This document shows positions 1 to 8,811 of a stretch of DNA of 64,000 bases, one piece after another; the stretch's first letter is position 1; each line of letters opens with the position of its first letter. The DNA lies in NCBI GenBank assembly GCA_944329375.1, contig CALVIB010000001.1:1-64000 (forward strand), in the 5' to 3' direction. The DNA is from an uncultured Bacilli bacterium. Its GTDB lineage: Bacteria; Bacillota_I; Bacilli_A; RF39; UBA660. The notes under the pieces are model-generated. The model did not search any database. It worked only from the letters and a program-made list of their open reading frames with translations, and was not told where the DNA came from. The translations under genes were made by a program, and so were the position numbers.

Positions 1-132
1 ATTCTTAACTGGAATTTTATGTAAGACTAAATTCTCGTATAACATATTGAAACTGGAATTTACTTTTTCAGTTTACAATAATTAATTGTCTATTTTTTCC
101 ATGTAATTTAACTAGTAAAAAATTTAATAATC

Positions 133-141
133 TGATATAAT
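133..141 (+). promoter_or_regulatory. extended -10 promoter of prfB
   Basis: TGATATAAT is an extended -10 element (TGn plus consensus TATAAT) lying 25 bases before the prfB start codon. No good -35 is present 17 bases upstream. The 130 bases to its left hold no gene. They show two copies of AACTGGAATTT (near 8 and 51) and a short AAACTG/CAGTTT dyad at 50-74 that may be the tail of an upstream operon. Confidence 0.5.
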
Positions 142-165
142 TGTTTAAAGGTAGGAGGCATATCC

Positions 166-1264
166 ATGGAATTAAAAGAAACTATAAACTTATATGAAAA
201 ATATCAAACTAAATTAAAAGAATTATGGAGGTCACTTTGACCCTGAAAATAAACAAAAGAAAGTAAAAGAATTAGAAGAAGAAATGTCATCTCCAAACTT
301 TTGGAATGATAAAAAACATAGTGAAGAAGTAATAAGCTTATTAAATAGTGAAAAGAAAATTCTAGATGATGTCAAAAACCTGATAAATGAAACAAATGAT
401 TACCTAGATATGGCTAAAACTATCGAAGCAACCGATGATGAAAGCTTAAAGTGGCTAGAAGAAGAAAGTAAAACATTAAATAAAAAAATTGATGAAACAG
501 AAACCTTAATTTTATTAAATGGTGATTATGATAAAAACGATGCTGTCTTAGAGATTCATTCAGGAGCAGGGGGTACTGAAGCTTGTGACTGGGCTAATAT
601 GTTATATAGAATGTATTCTAGATATGCTGAAAAGAAAAACTACAAATTAGAAATAGTAGATGAACAACCAGGATTAGAAGCTGGAATAAAAAGTATAACT
701 GTAATTGTCAAAGGGCTATATGCCTATGGATATTTAAAAAACGAAAAAGGTATTCATAGATTAGTTAGAATTTCTCCATTTGATTCAGGAGCTAGAAGAC
801 ATACATCATTTGCTTCAGTAGGAGTAACTCCTGTTATTGATGATACTGTAAAAGTCGATATTAATGAAAAAGATTTAAAAATAGATGTTTTTCATAGTTC
901 AGGAGCAGGAGGACAAAGCGTAAATACAACAGATAGTGCTGTTAGAATAACCTATTTACCTTTAGGAATAGTTGTAACTTGTCAAAACGAAAGAAGCCAA
1001 GTTCAAAATAAAGCCAAAGCTATGCAAATTCTAAAAAGTAAATTATATGAAATAGAAGAAGAAAATAAGAAAAAAGAATTAAAAGAATTAAAGGGTATAG
1101 AGCAAGATATCAATTTTGGCTCTCAAATTAGAAGTTACGTTATGCATCCGTATTCATTAGTTAAAGACCATAGAACAAACTGTGAAGAAACTAATGTAAA
1201 TAAAGTTATGGATGGAGATTTAGATAAATTTATAAATACTAATTTAAGGAGGAACGCCAAATGA
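166..1264 (+). CDS. prfB: peptide chain release factor 2 (programmed +1 frameshift)
   Basis: RF2 releases the nascent peptide at UGA and UAA codons. Translation starts at ATG 166 behind GGTAGGAGG, runs 24 codons and meets an in-frame TGA at 238. The site is the classic autoregulatory one: an internal Shine-Dalgarno (GGAGG), TCA, CTT TGA C. A +1 slip on CTT skips base 238 and continues with GAC at 239, giving about 365 residues, normal for RF2. The main frame holds the SPF anticodon-like tripeptide (RISPFDSGARRH) and the GGQ catalytic loop (GAGGQSVNTT). Low RF2 makes ribosomes pause at the TGA and shift, so the protein controls its own synthesis. The stop overlaps the next start (ATGA). Read without the shift, the gene would wrongly appear to begin at 284. 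Confidence 0.96.
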
Positions 1265-2148
1265 TATTTGCTAAAAAGGGGCATATTGATAGTAATAATT
1301 TGTTAAAAGAAATAAAAGATAGTAAAAAATTAAAACGGTATATTGAATTTTTCATCGGTGTTTTATTATCAGCTTGTGCATTCAATATTTTCTTAAAACC
1401 ATGTAATTTAATCTTTGGACTAAGTGGTCTATCAATTATAACCGAAAAATTATTAAAAATAGACCCATCATTAATAATTTTAATTGGAAATATCATCTTG
1501 TTAATTGCTAGCTTTGTTTTTCTAGGGACCGAAAAAACAAAACCGACAATCATTGGTTCTATCTTATATCCATTATTAGTTAAAATAACAGAATTTTTAC
1601 CAGAATATATAGACTTGGGAAATACTGAAATGATAGTAATAGCTCTATGTGGAGCTTTAATAAGTGGTGTTGGAACAGGACTTATTTTTAAAAATAACTT
1701 CACAACGGGCGGAACTGATGTTTTAAAACAAATACTATCACATTATGGTAAAATGCCATATAGTAAAGCTAATATATATTCAGAAGGATTAATCATGTTA
1801 GCAGGTGGAATCTTCTTTGGTTGGCAGTCATTTATCTATTCATTCATAACCTTATATGCCTCAGGAATAATTAGTGATAGAGTAATATTAGGTATATCTG
1901 AATATAAAACATTAGAAATAATCACATCCGAAGAAAAGGCCATCAAAGACTTCATCATGACAAACTTAAATCACGGAGTTACTGAAATAGAAGCTCAAGG
2001 TGGTTATACAAATAAAAGAAAAAAAGTATTATTATGTGCTATTCCAACGAGAGAATACTTTGTTGCAACTGAAGCAATCAAAAAACTAGACTCTGAAGCC
2101 TTTGTAATAATAATTGATACATACGAAGTGCAAGGACATAAAGCATAA
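1261..2148 (+). CDS. YitT family membrane protein
   Basis: A 295-residue integral membrane protein of the YitT/DUF161 family. The N-terminal two thirds carry about five to six hydrophobic helices with the family-typical FTTGGTDVL segment near residue 150. The C-terminal 80 residues form the soluble DUF2179 domain (GVTEIEAQGGYTNKRKKVL). Family members sit in the cytoplasmic membrane; their transport function is not established. The start overlaps the prfB stop by 4 bases and has its own AAGGAGG, so it is translationally coupled. ftsE follows after 18 bases, so prfB-yitT-ftsEX is probably one transcript. Confidence 0.9.
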   Translation: MIFAKKGHIDSNNLLKEIKDSKKLKRYIEFFIGVLLSACAFNIFLKPCNLIFGLSGLSIITEKLLKIDPSLIILIGNIILLIASFVFLGTEKTKPTIIGSILYPLLVKITEFLPEYIDLGNTEMIVIALCGALISGVGTGLIFKNNFTTGGTDVLKQILSHYGKMPYSKANIYSEGLIMLAGGIFFGWQSFIYSFITLYASGIISDRVILGISEYKTLEIITSEEKAIKDFIMTNLNHGVTEIEAQGGYTNKRKKVLLCAIPTREYFVATEAIKKLDSEAFVIIIDTYEVQGHKA

Positions 2149-2166
2149 ATAGAAAGAAGTGATTTT

Positions 2167-2862
2167 GTGGATTTAATCAGAATAACAAATGTAAAAAAAA
2201 CCTACAAAACTGGCGTTACTGCTATTCAAAATTTAAATTTAACCATCGCTAAAGGAGATTTTGTCTTTATAATAGGTTCAACTGGCTGTGGTAAAAGTAC
2301 TTTAATAAAAATGTTATACCGCGAAGAAAAACCAACATCAGGGCAAATAATTGTTGGAGGAATAGACGTTGGAAAACTAAGAAATGGAAAAGTATATAAA
2401 ATAAGAAGAAAAATTGGTGTTGTATTCCAAGATTTCAAATTACTTCCAAAATCAACAGTATATGAAAATGTGGCTTTTGCCTTAGAAATATTTGGTCTTC
2501 CAAAAGATGAAATACACGCTAAAGTATTAAAAGTCCTAGAATTAGTTGGTTTAAAAAGTAAAGTTAAAAACTATCCATCACAATTATCAGGTGGTGAACA
2601 ACAACGTGTCGCTATCGCAAGAGCCATAGTTAATGGTCCAAAATTATTAATCTGTGATGAACCAACAGGAAACTTAGACCCATCAACTGGAATGGAAATC
2701 ATGGAAGTACTAGAAGAAATCAACAAATTAGGTACAACAATTATTATGGTTACCCATGATATTAACATAGTTAAAAAAATGAACAAAAGAGTTATTGTTT
2801 TAGATTCAGGTAGAGTATTAAAAGATTATGAGAAAGGAACATATAGTAATGAAAACATTTAG
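2167..2862 (+). CDS. ftsE: cell division ATP-binding protein FtsE
   Basis: ABC-type ATPase of the FtsEX complex, which drives peptidoglycan hydrolases from the cytoplasmic face of the membrane. All nucleotide-binding motifs are intact: Walker A GSTGCGKST (about residues 37-45), signature LSGGEQQRVAIARA (about 140), Walker B LLICDEPTGNLDP and the H-loop VTHD. Length (231) is typical. The start is GTG 2167, the first start codon after the upstream stop, with AGAAAGAAG as ribosome-binding site. The end overlaps ftsX by 14 bases. In B. subtilis FtsEX also influences entry into sporulation, which fits this genome. Confidence 0.96.
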   Translation: MDLIRITNVKKTYKTGVTAIQNLNLTIAKGDFVFIIGSTGCGKSTLIKMLYREEKPTSGQIIVGGIDVGKLRNGKVYKIRRKIGVVFQDFKLLPKSTVYENVAFALEIFGLPKDEIHAKVLKVLELVGLKSKVKNYPSQLSGGEQQRVAIARAIVNGPKLLICDEPTGNLDPSTGMEIMEVLEEINKLGTTIIMVTHDINIVKKMNKRVIVLDSGRVLKDYEKGTYSNENI

Positions 2863-3748
2863 AATTATTGGAAGAAACTTTAGGGATGCCTTTAAAGGTG
2901 TATTTAGAAATTTTTCATTATCATTTGCCTCTATCTCATGTATTACAATAACCCTAATTGTCGTTGCCGTATCTATGGTTTTATCTAATAATGTTGATAA
3001 CTTCACTAAATTAGTCGAAAGAGATGTCACAATTGTAGCATTCATCGATAATGACATAACCAATGACCAAATAAATGAAATAAAAGATAAAATAAGTACA
3101 ATTAATAATGTAGAAAATTATGAATTTCGTTCAAAAACAGAAATTACTAAAGAAATGCGAGATTCATCTGAAGTATTTGATAGTATAATGAGAAACTGGA
3201 CTGATGAAGAAAATCCAATTCAAAACACATTCCAAGTCAAAGTAAAAGACATAGAAAAAATTGACAATGTTGCTAAGCAAATAGAAAAAATTGATGGTAT
3301 AACCTTAGTTAAATATGGTGAAGGTATGGTAGAACAATTAATTTCAACTTTTGATTTTATTCATAAAATATGTATAGGTGCCGTAGTTGCCTTAATCTTA
3401 GTTACCGCTTTCTTAATCTCTAATACTATCAAAATAACAATCAATTCAAGACAAAGAGAAATTGGTATTATGCGATTAATAGGTGCTTCTAATTTAAATA
3501 TTAGAATACCATTTATCATTGAAGGATTATTATTAGGTGCTTTAGGTTCAATTGTACCTATACTTGCCACAGTATATGGATATAGTGCCTTATATAAAAA
3601 TTTCGATGGACATTTATTCTCGCCATTCATTAAATTAATTGAACCAATACCATTTGTCTACACAACTTCATTAATCTTACTTGCCATTGGTATTGCTGTT
3701 GGTATGTTTGGTTCATGGAGAGCAGTTAAAAAATACTTAAAAATCTAA
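2849..3748 (+). CDS. ftsX: cell division permease-like protein FtsX
   Basis: Membrane partner of FtsE. One hydrophobic segment near residues 20-45 is followed by a large extracellular loop (ECD), then three hydrophobic segments forming the FtsX/MacB-like permease core, with the conserved RQREIGIMRLIGAS motif in a cytoplasmic loop. I chose ATG 2849 rather than the in-frame ATG at 2828 because AAAGGA sits 11 bases before it and the resulting N-terminus (MKTFRIIGRNFRDAF) matches FtsX proteins. A strong terminator follows directly. Confidence 0.95.
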   Translation: MKTFRIIGRNFRDAFKGVFRNFSLSFASISCITITLIVVAVSMVLSNNVDNFTKLVERDVTIVAFIDNDITNDQINEIKDKISTINNVENYEFRSKTEITKEMRDSSEVFDSIMRNWTDEENPIQNTFQVKVKDIEKIDNVAKQIEKIDGITLVKYGEGMVEQLISTFDFIHKICIGAVVALILVTAFLISNTIKITINSRQREIGIMRLIGASNLNIRIPFIIEGLLLGALGSIVPILATVYGYSALYKNFDGHLFSPFIKLIEPIPFVYTTSLILLAIGIAVGMFGSWRAVKKYLKI

Positions 3749-3771
3749 CTCTGATTAATTTCAGAGTTTTT
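3748..3771 (+). terminator. rho-independent terminator after ftsX
   Basis: ACTCTGA and TCAGAGT pair over a 6-base loop and are followed by TTTT. It ends the prfB-yitT-ftsEX transcript. Confidence 0.8.
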
Positions 3772-3818
3772 AAATTTCGAAAAAATTGTAATAAAAATAA
3801 GATATTTCCTTTATATAT

Positions 3819-3826
3819 GTTATAAT
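3819..3826 (+). promoter_or_regulatory. extended -10 upstream of the PfkB-SIS gene
   Basis: TGTTATAAT is an extended -10 with no convincing -35. It lies about 144 bases before the start codon, so the transcript would have a long leader. I see no riboswitch fold in that leader. Confidence 0.4.
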
Positions 3827-3969
3827 TTAATAAATTGTTATATATAAGAGATTTGGATTTTTAATTAGTCAGAAAATATTAGAATGCTTATATAAGAATC
3901 ATGATTATAAACCAAATAGCGAAGTAGCTAAAATAAAAAAATTAACATTGTATTAAAAGAGGTGGACAA

Positions 3970-5922
3970 ATGAGAGTAGTAAGTATAGGAGATTTAGTAA
4001 CAGATTACTATTATAAAGGTAAAACATTACTAGGAGTTTGTGGTGGTATGACTTCACATAATATAATTGCTAATTTAGCCCATAAAAAAATACCAACTTT
4101 AGTAATTGGCGTATGTGGTAATGATAGTGCTGGAAAAATTGCCATAAAAAGTCTGCAAGACTTAAAAGTAGAAACAAAAGTTGAAATAAAAGATAACATA
4201 AAAACTAGATGTTTTCATGTATCATTTATAGAAAAAGATAATAAAATAAACTTTACTTCCAAGAAATCATGTCCAATTTGTAATAAAAAACATTGGTATG
4301 AAAATAGTGAGATTGATGTTCAAAACACCTTAAATCTCATTGATAAAAAGGATATATTAGTTTTTGATAATCTAAATGAAAAAAATATAGAAATAATAAA
4401 TAACGTGCCAAATATAAAAATGCTTGATTTAGGCTATCAAAATGATTTAGAAAACCTTTCTAATAAAGAAATTAAACAAATTTTAAGTAAATTTACAATG
4501 ATTAATCTTAATCAAAGAGTAGAAGATTATCTATTTAAACGTTTTAAAACAACCAATATTTTGAATATTGCTAAAGATTTAAATTTATTAATAGTAACAA
4601 AAGGAAAATCAGGTGCCGACTTTATATATAATAATAATCTTATTTCTAAAAAATTAAAAACAATTTCAAAAGAAATAGACCCAACTGGAGCTGGAGATGC
4701 CTTTTTTGGAACATTCATTTATGAATTTATAAAAAATGATTACCAAATTGATAATAATTATATTAAATCTTCATTTGAAAAAGCTGTTCATTTAACTAAC
4801 AAGGTAGTTCAAAATATAGGCTCAAGAGGACATTTAAATAAACTTTATAAAATCAAAAAACTACCTAATATATGTACATGTGAAAAATTCATATATGAGC
4901 CTAGAAAACAGATTACAAGATGTAGTCTCAATGTCAATAATTTAAAATCAAGAGTACTTAATGCCATTAAAAGTCCAGCCTATAATCAATTAAAAAATAT
5001 AGATTTCAGTAAATTAAATTCTATATTATTTGTAGGAACTGGTGGCTCTTTTCCTGCTGGAGTATTTGCCAGTAGAGTAATTAATAATCTATATGGAACC
5101 AATACTTTAAGCATATTGCCAAGAGATATTTTATTCCGTAATAATAGTAAAGTAGATAAAGTATTCTTATTTTCTTATTCTGGTACCACCAATGACTTAT
5201 TAGAAGGAGTTAAAAGTTTTGATAACAATGATAAAATAATTATTACAAAAGGACAAAAAACAAAAGTTTCCGAAAAAACAAGTATTTCAAAACAAAACAT
5301 TATCTCTTATAGAACTGTAAATAATAAAGCCAAAGAAAGAGGTTTTCTAGCCTTTGAAGGAACCCTTTCCCCAGCTAGTTTATTTCTAAAATTATATTTT
5401 GATATTAAAAAATTAAATAATGCTGACAAATTTATTCTAGATAGCTTAAATTATTGGAATAATTATTTTGATGAATATTTTAAAATTAATAAGAAATTTT
5501 TAAAGAAAATTTTAACCAAAGGAAATATTTTAAATATCTTTACAGGAGATTATACGATTACAGCTAGTAAATATTTAGAAAGCACTTTAGTTGAATCAGG
5601 AATATTTCATATTTTGATTCACGAAAAGAAAAACTTTTCTCATGGAAGATTTATAAATTACGAAAACTTATCTACAAAAACCAACTTATATTTAAAAACA
5701 AAAAACACAACAAAGTATGAAGAATCATTGCTTGAATATTTAAAAGATGGAAATAATATAATCATTGAAAGTAAGTATGAAGGTATATTAGGAGAATATG
5801 ATCTCTTAGTAGCAATGCAGTATTTAATATATAACATAGGAAAACTAATAAATATAGATTTATCAAAACCTAAATATACCGAAAACGCATTAAAAGTTTA
5901 TTTTTATAAAGGACATCTTTAA
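3970..5922 (+). CDS. PfkB-family sugar kinase fused to a SIS sugar-phosphate domain
   Basis: A 650-residue two-domain protein. Residues 1 to about 300 are a PfkB/ribokinase-type kinase: N-terminal GDLVTDYYYKG, a glycine-rich GGMTSHN segment, and the ATP/anion-hole motif DPTGAGDAFFGT at about 237-248 with the catalytic Asp. A CPIC pair near 101-104 plus a second cysteine cluster (CTCEKF, about 300) could bind metal. Residues about 345-650 form a SIS domain (GTGGSFPAG at about 356, SYSGTTND at about 403, later HEKKNFSHGRF), as in phosphosugar isomerases and sensors. Phosphorylation followed by isomerisation or sensing of one sugar is inferred; the substrate is unknown. The gene is monocistronic with GAGGTGG 5 bases before ATG. 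I do not recognise this fusion as a named enzyme. Confidence 0.8.
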   Translation: MRVVSIGDLVTDYYYKGKTLLGVCGGMTSHNIIANLAHKKIPTLVIGVCGNDSAGKIAIKSLQDLKVETKVEIKDNIKTRCFHVSFIEKDNKINFTSKKSCPICNKKHWYENSEIDVQNTLNLIDKKDILVFDNLNEKNIEIINNVPNIKMLDLGYQNDLENLSNKEIKQILSKFTMINLNQRVEDYLFKRFKTTNILNIAKDLNLLIVTKGKSGADFIYNNNLISKKLKTISKEIDPTGAGDAFFGTFIYEFIKNDYQIDNNYIKSSFEKAVHLTNKVVQNIGSRGHLNKLYKIKKLPNICTCEKFIYEPRKQITRCSLNVNNLKSRVLNAIKSPAYNQLKNIDFSKLNSILFVGTGGSFPAGVFASRVINNLYGTNTLSILPRDILFRNNSKVDKVFLFSYSGTTNDLLEGVKSFDNNDKIIITKGQKTKVSEKTSISKQNIISYRTVNNKAKERGFLAFEGTLSPASLFLKLYFDIKKLNNADKFILDSLNYWNNYFDEYFKINKKFLKKILTKGNILNIFTGDYTITASKYLESTLVESGIFHILIHEKKNFSHGRFINYENLSTKTNLYLKTKNTTKYEESLLEYLKDGNNIIIESKYEGILGEYDLLVAMQYLIYNIGKLINIDLSKPKYTENALKVYFYKGHL

Positions 5923-5963
5923 ACAAATTAAAACTAATCCTTTTTACAAACTAAATTTAAAAT

Positions 5964-5999
5964 AAAAATCTCTCCATTTATTTCATGGAAAGATTTTTA
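5964..5999. terminator. bidirectional terminator
   Basis: AAAATCT-CTCCAT pairs with ATGGAA-AGATTTTT across a short loop, with A and T runs on the outer sides. It serves both the PfkB-SIS gene and the convergent gene at 6018. Confidence 0.8.
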
Positions 6000-6017
6000 T
6001 TTACATATGTAATTAAT

Positions 6018-6740
6018 TTATTTCTTAATAAGTCTCTTTTGCTTCTCTTTTTTAGAATATTTTAAATTATTCAAACAATTTATAATAGCCTGAGCTAATA
6101 AATTATCGGTACATTCATTTTTAAAATCAACTATTTGTTTTAAATTAAATGAACAAAAAATATTTTCAATTCCTTCATCCTTTAAAGGTACTATTGAACA
6201 AATTATTTCATTACTATTACCTTTCATACTAGTTACTTTTAATTGACTATGTTCAATTAATGTTTTACCATCAGCCCATATATCATCTAATTTCTGTTCA
6301 AATGATATATTTAAATTATAAGGTTTAGAATCATAACACCCTTCTATTGATATATTAACCATTACAGGGTCAGGATTATTATCAATAATAAATTTTATAT
6401 ATTCTTTTTTAGAACAAAGCGAAGTTGGATAGTAAATAAAAGGAGCATGACAACCACTAATGCATATATCTTCATATTTTTCTTTTGTTATAAATATAAT
6501 TTCATCTATAATGTCATCTAATTTTATCATAACTTTGTTATTTAAAATAAAACTATTTAAATCTTGTTGAAGAATATCAATTTGACTGTTAATTGGTTTT
6601 ATATCCCTTTCAAATTTACTATTATAGTATTCAATTGTATTTTCTAATTCAAAATATAAACTTTTAATTTGTTGTTCATATAAATCTATTTGCTGCTTCA
6701 TATTTTCATATTGGGTAATATCTTCTTCAATACTTTTCAT
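6018..6740 (-). CDS. hypothetical protein with N-terminal coiled coil
   Basis: I do not recognise this 240-residue protein. Residues 1-65 are a charged heptad-like coiled coil (ENMKQQIDLYEQQIKSLYFE). The rest is a mixed alpha/beta region with several cysteines and no membrane segment or signal peptide. The start at 6740 is chosen because GAAGGA precedes it by 8 bases; an upstream in-frame ATG at 6758 lacks this. It has its own near-consensus promoter (6766-6795) and a terminator, so it is transcribed alone. Confidence 0.65.
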   Translation of the reverse strand: MKSIEEDITQYENMKQQIDLYEQQIKSLYFELENTIEYYNSKFERDIKPINSQIDILQQDLNSFILNNKVMIKLDDIIDEIIFITKEKYEDICISGCHAPFIYYPTSLCSKKEYIKFIIDNNPDPVMVNISIEGCYDSKPYNLNISFEQKLDDIWADGKTLIEHSQLKVTSMKGNSNEIICSIVPLKDEGIENIFCSFNLKQIVDFKNECTDNLLAQAIINCLNNLKYSKKEKQKRLIKK

Positions 6741-6765
6741 ATAAATTCCTTCTTTCATAAAGAGA

Positions 6766-6795
6766 ATTATATAAAATAAACATTTTATTTGTCAA
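6766..6795 (-). promoter_or_regulatory. sigma-A promoter of the 6018 gene
   Basis: On the minus strand TTGACA (6790-6795) and TATAAT (6766-6771) are both perfect hexamers, with an 18-base spacer, 26 bases from the start codon. Confidence 0.75.
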
Positions 6796-6899
6796 TAAAA
6801 ACATCTTATAATATATAAACATCAAGCAATATATTATTATAAATACTTATCAAGTAGAAATATTTGTGTTAAAATATATAATCAAAAGGAGAAACGACC

Positions 6900-7361
6900 A
6901 TGGAAAAATATATCTTAAGTCAAATGACAGATAAAAACTTTACAAAAGCTGTTACCACAATATACATGCAAACAATATATAATAATGACCAATATCCAGA
7001 ATATTTAAAATGGTTTTATACAGTAAATATTCCTAGAATATTTAAAGGAGAGGGAGACATAATTTTTTATCTAGATGGGTTAGAAATAGTAAGTTTATCA
7101 ACCTTAAAAAATACTGATGAAAAGAAAATATGTACTTTACTAGTAAATGAGGATTATAGAAAAAAAGGTTATAGTAAACAAATAATAGAAGATTCTTTTG
7201 AATATTTAAAAACAGAAACCCCTTTAATAACAATCCCAACTAAAAGACTATCTGAATTTGATAAAATAATAGAGGCCTATCATTGGAAAGAAACAGATAG
7301 AACAGATGAATATTATAGTGAAGAAGTTATATTTAATAAACCTAAAATACTAAAGAAATAA
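6900..7361 (+). CDS. GNAT family N-acetyltransferase
   Basis: A 153-residue protein of GNAT length. The acetyl-CoA pyrophosphate-binding motif A is visible as VNEDYRKKGYSKQIIEDS (RxxGxx preceded by a beta strand, about residues 83-100). The conserved strand-4 and helix-3 order is preserved. The acetyl acceptor is unknown. AAAAGGAG precedes ATG by 8 bases, and a TATAAT at 6877-6882 is a likely -10 without a clear -35. yabG follows after 47 bases. Confidence 0.8.
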   Translation: MEKYILSQMTDKNFTKAVTTIYMQTIYNNDQYPEYLKWFYTVNIPRIFKGEGDIIFYLDGLEIVSLSTLKNTDEKKICTLLVNEDYRKKGYSKQIIEDSFEYLKTETPLITIPTKRLSEFDKIIEAYHWKETDRTDEYYSEEVIFNKPKILKK

Positions 7362-7408
7362 CAGTTATAAAAAATAAAGTCCATACATATAATTATTTGG
7401 GTGATAAT

Positions 7409-8191
7409 ATGGATTTTAAAATAGGAGATTTAGTAACCCGTAATTCACATAATAATGATATTATATTTAAAATACTAAGAATTGATGGAGATATGTGTGA
7501 ATTAAAAGGAATCAATGTTAGATTACTAGTTGATAGTAGTATTACAGATTTAAAAAAACATGAAGGAGGCGACATTGAAGGCGAGAAACCATTTTTAGAA
7601 CGTATTCAAAAAAGAGAAGAACTAGATAGAAACGATTTTTTCTATTTGCCAGGCAAAATTCTTCACATAGATAGTGATGAAGATTTTTTAAAAAGATGTT
7701 TAAACTATTATAAAGAAACAAACATATGGGCTATGGGTATTAATGAAGAAGAAAAAAACATGCCTAAATATATGATAGAATGGTTAAATGAATATAAACC
7801 CAACATCGTAGTAATAACGGGCCATGATGCCTATTATAAAAGAAAAGGCGATACAAACAATATAGAAGCTTATAAAAATAGTAAATACTTTTCAGAAGCA
7901 ATTAAAGAAGCTAGAAAATATGAAAATAGCCACGAAAAACTAATAATTATAGCTGGTGGTTGTTCATCATATTATGAAGAATTAATAAGAGCTGGCGCTA
8001 ATTTTGCCTCAAGTCCTAAAAGAATAAATATTCATGCCTTAGACCCCGCAATAGTTGCTACAAAAATGAGTTTATCAGACATTAATAAAGATATAGATAT
8101 CAAAGACATATTAGATAAAACTAAATATGGAAAAGATGGTATGGGAGGAATAATAACAAAAGGAACAATGTATGTTGGTTATCCCCGCTAA
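7409..8191 (+). CDS. yabG: sporulation-specific protease YabG
   Basis: YabG is a cysteine-type protease that trims spore coat and cortex proteins in the mother cell. The 260-residue sequence follows the family end to end: MDFKIGDLVTRNSH, PGKILHIDSDEDFL, NIVVITGHDAYYKRKGD, YKNSKYFSEAIKEARKYE, AGGCSSYYEELIRAGANFAS and SPKRINIHALDP. ATG 7409 is preferred over an in-frame TTG at 7397 because GGGTGAT lies just before it and the N-terminus then matches known YabG. The upstream CATACATA (7382-7389) resembles a sigma-E/sigma-K -10, but this is weak. It overlaps veg by 20 bases, preserving the B. subtilis yabG-veg order. Confidence 0.95.
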   Translation: MDFKIGDLVTRNSHNNDIIFKILRIDGDMCELKGINVRLLVDSSITDLKKHEGGDIEGEKPFLERIQKREELDRNDFFYLPGKILHIDSDEDFLKRCLNYYKETNIWAMGINEEEKNMPKYMIEWLNEYKPNIVVITGHDAYYKRKGDTNNIEAYKNSKYFSEAIKEARKYENSHEKLIIIAGGCSSYYEELIRAGANFASSPKRINIHALDPAIVATKMSLSDINKDIDIKDILDKTKYGKDGMGGIITKGTMYVGYPR

Positions 8192-8411
8192 AAGCTATAA
8201 CACTCAAATAATTAAAAACGCTCTTATACCACATTTAGGCAAAACCTTAAAAATAAAATATAATTTAGGAAGAAATAAATATGAAACATATGATGCTAAA
8301 TTAATAAAATTATATAATTGTGTTTTTTTAATCGAATTAACAGAAAATAAAATAATAAAATCTTTCTCATATGCTGATATTATAACAAAAACCATTAAAA
8401 TATATGAATAA
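8172..8411 (+). CDS. veg: Veg protein
   Basis: A small (79-residue) Veg/DUF1021 protein. Family features are HLGKTLKIKYNLGRNKYET (Veg: GxRxK segment) and the end SYADIITKTIKIYE, close to B. subtilis SYSYADILTETVELTF. Veg affects biofilm gene expression and spore outgrowth in Bacillus. The start lies inside the end of yabG, with AAAAGGAAC 7 bases before ATG, so the two are coupled. The region is A-rich but codon use is ordinary. Confidence 0.85.
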   Translation: MLVIPAKSYNTQIIKNALIPHLGKTLKIKYNLGRNKYETYDAKLIKLYNCVFLIELTENKIIKSFSYADIITKTIKIYE

Positions 8412-8424
8412 AGTAAGTATTTAC

Positions 8425-8453
8425 TTGATTTTTATAATAAAATATTGTACAAT
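8425..8453 (+). promoter_or_regulatory. promoter of spoVG
   Basis: TTGATT (8425-8430) and TACAAT (8448-8453) are separated by 17 bases. The -35 overlaps a short AAGTAA/TTACTT dyad (8412-8426) that may end the veg transcript. Confidence 0.6.
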
Positions 8454-8487
8454 GAAAATGAAATCATGCTAGAAGGGAGAGGTTAGC

Positions 8488-8757
8488 TTGAAAATCACAT
8501 CAGTCAACGTTCGCAAAGTCGACAGTGAAAACCGTATGCGTGGTATCGTATCAGTAGTAGTAGATGACTGCTTCGCAATTCACGGAATTAGAATCATCGA
8601 GGGTGATAATGGCTTATTTGTAGCTATGCCAAGTCGTAAAAACAGTGATGGTACTTATCATGATGTCGCACATCCAATTACCCCAGAGTGCCGTAAAATG
8701 TTTGAAGATGCTATTCTCGAAGAGTATAATAAAGTTAAAGAAGAAAAAGGCGAATAA
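8488..8757 (+). CDS. spoVG: SpoVG site-specific DNA/RNA-binding regulator
   Basis: SpoVG (89 residues) is a nucleic-acid-binding regulator affecting asymmetric septation and, in other Bacillota, virulence. The sequence matches the family throughout: ITSVNVRKVDSENRMRGIVS, DNGLFVAMPSRK, AHPITPECRKMFEDA. The start codon is TTG 8488 behind a strong GGGAGAGG; no in-frame ATG exists upstream. Codon choice differs from nearly all neighbours: arginine is mostly CGT/CGC instead of AGA and several C-ending codons are used, as in very highly expressed genes. It has its own promoter and terminator. Confidence 0.96.
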   Translation: MKITSVNVRKVDSENRMRGIVSVVVDDCFAIHGIRIIEGDNGLFVAMPSRKNSDGTYHDVAHPITPECRKMFEDAILEEYNKVKEEKGE

Positions 8758-8770
8758 ATCGTCTTTTTTT
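8745..8770 (+). terminator. terminator after spoVG
   Basis: AAAAGGCGA pairs with TCGTCTTTT (one G-U) over a 5-base loop, followed by a run of T. The stem overlaps the spoVG stop codon. Confidence 0.7.
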
Positions 8771-8811
8771 CTATAATTAAACATATATTTATTTAGAAAG
8801 GGTGGAAAAAT

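Noticed and set aside
50-74. Terminator of a gene left of the window
   Set aside because: AAACTG/CAGTTT has a long loop and no T run; too weak to list.
3834-3956. Short open frame reading KILECLYKNHDYKPNSEVAK before the PfkB-SIS gene
   Set aside because: No start codon or ribosome-binding site, and an upstream stop at 3831; could be a gene remnant but cannot be supported.
6786-6798. TTTGTCAAT as a third Spo0A box (also at 20862-20870)
   Set aside because: Both are simply the reverse complement of a perfect -35 TTGACA in otherwise good sigma-A promoters.
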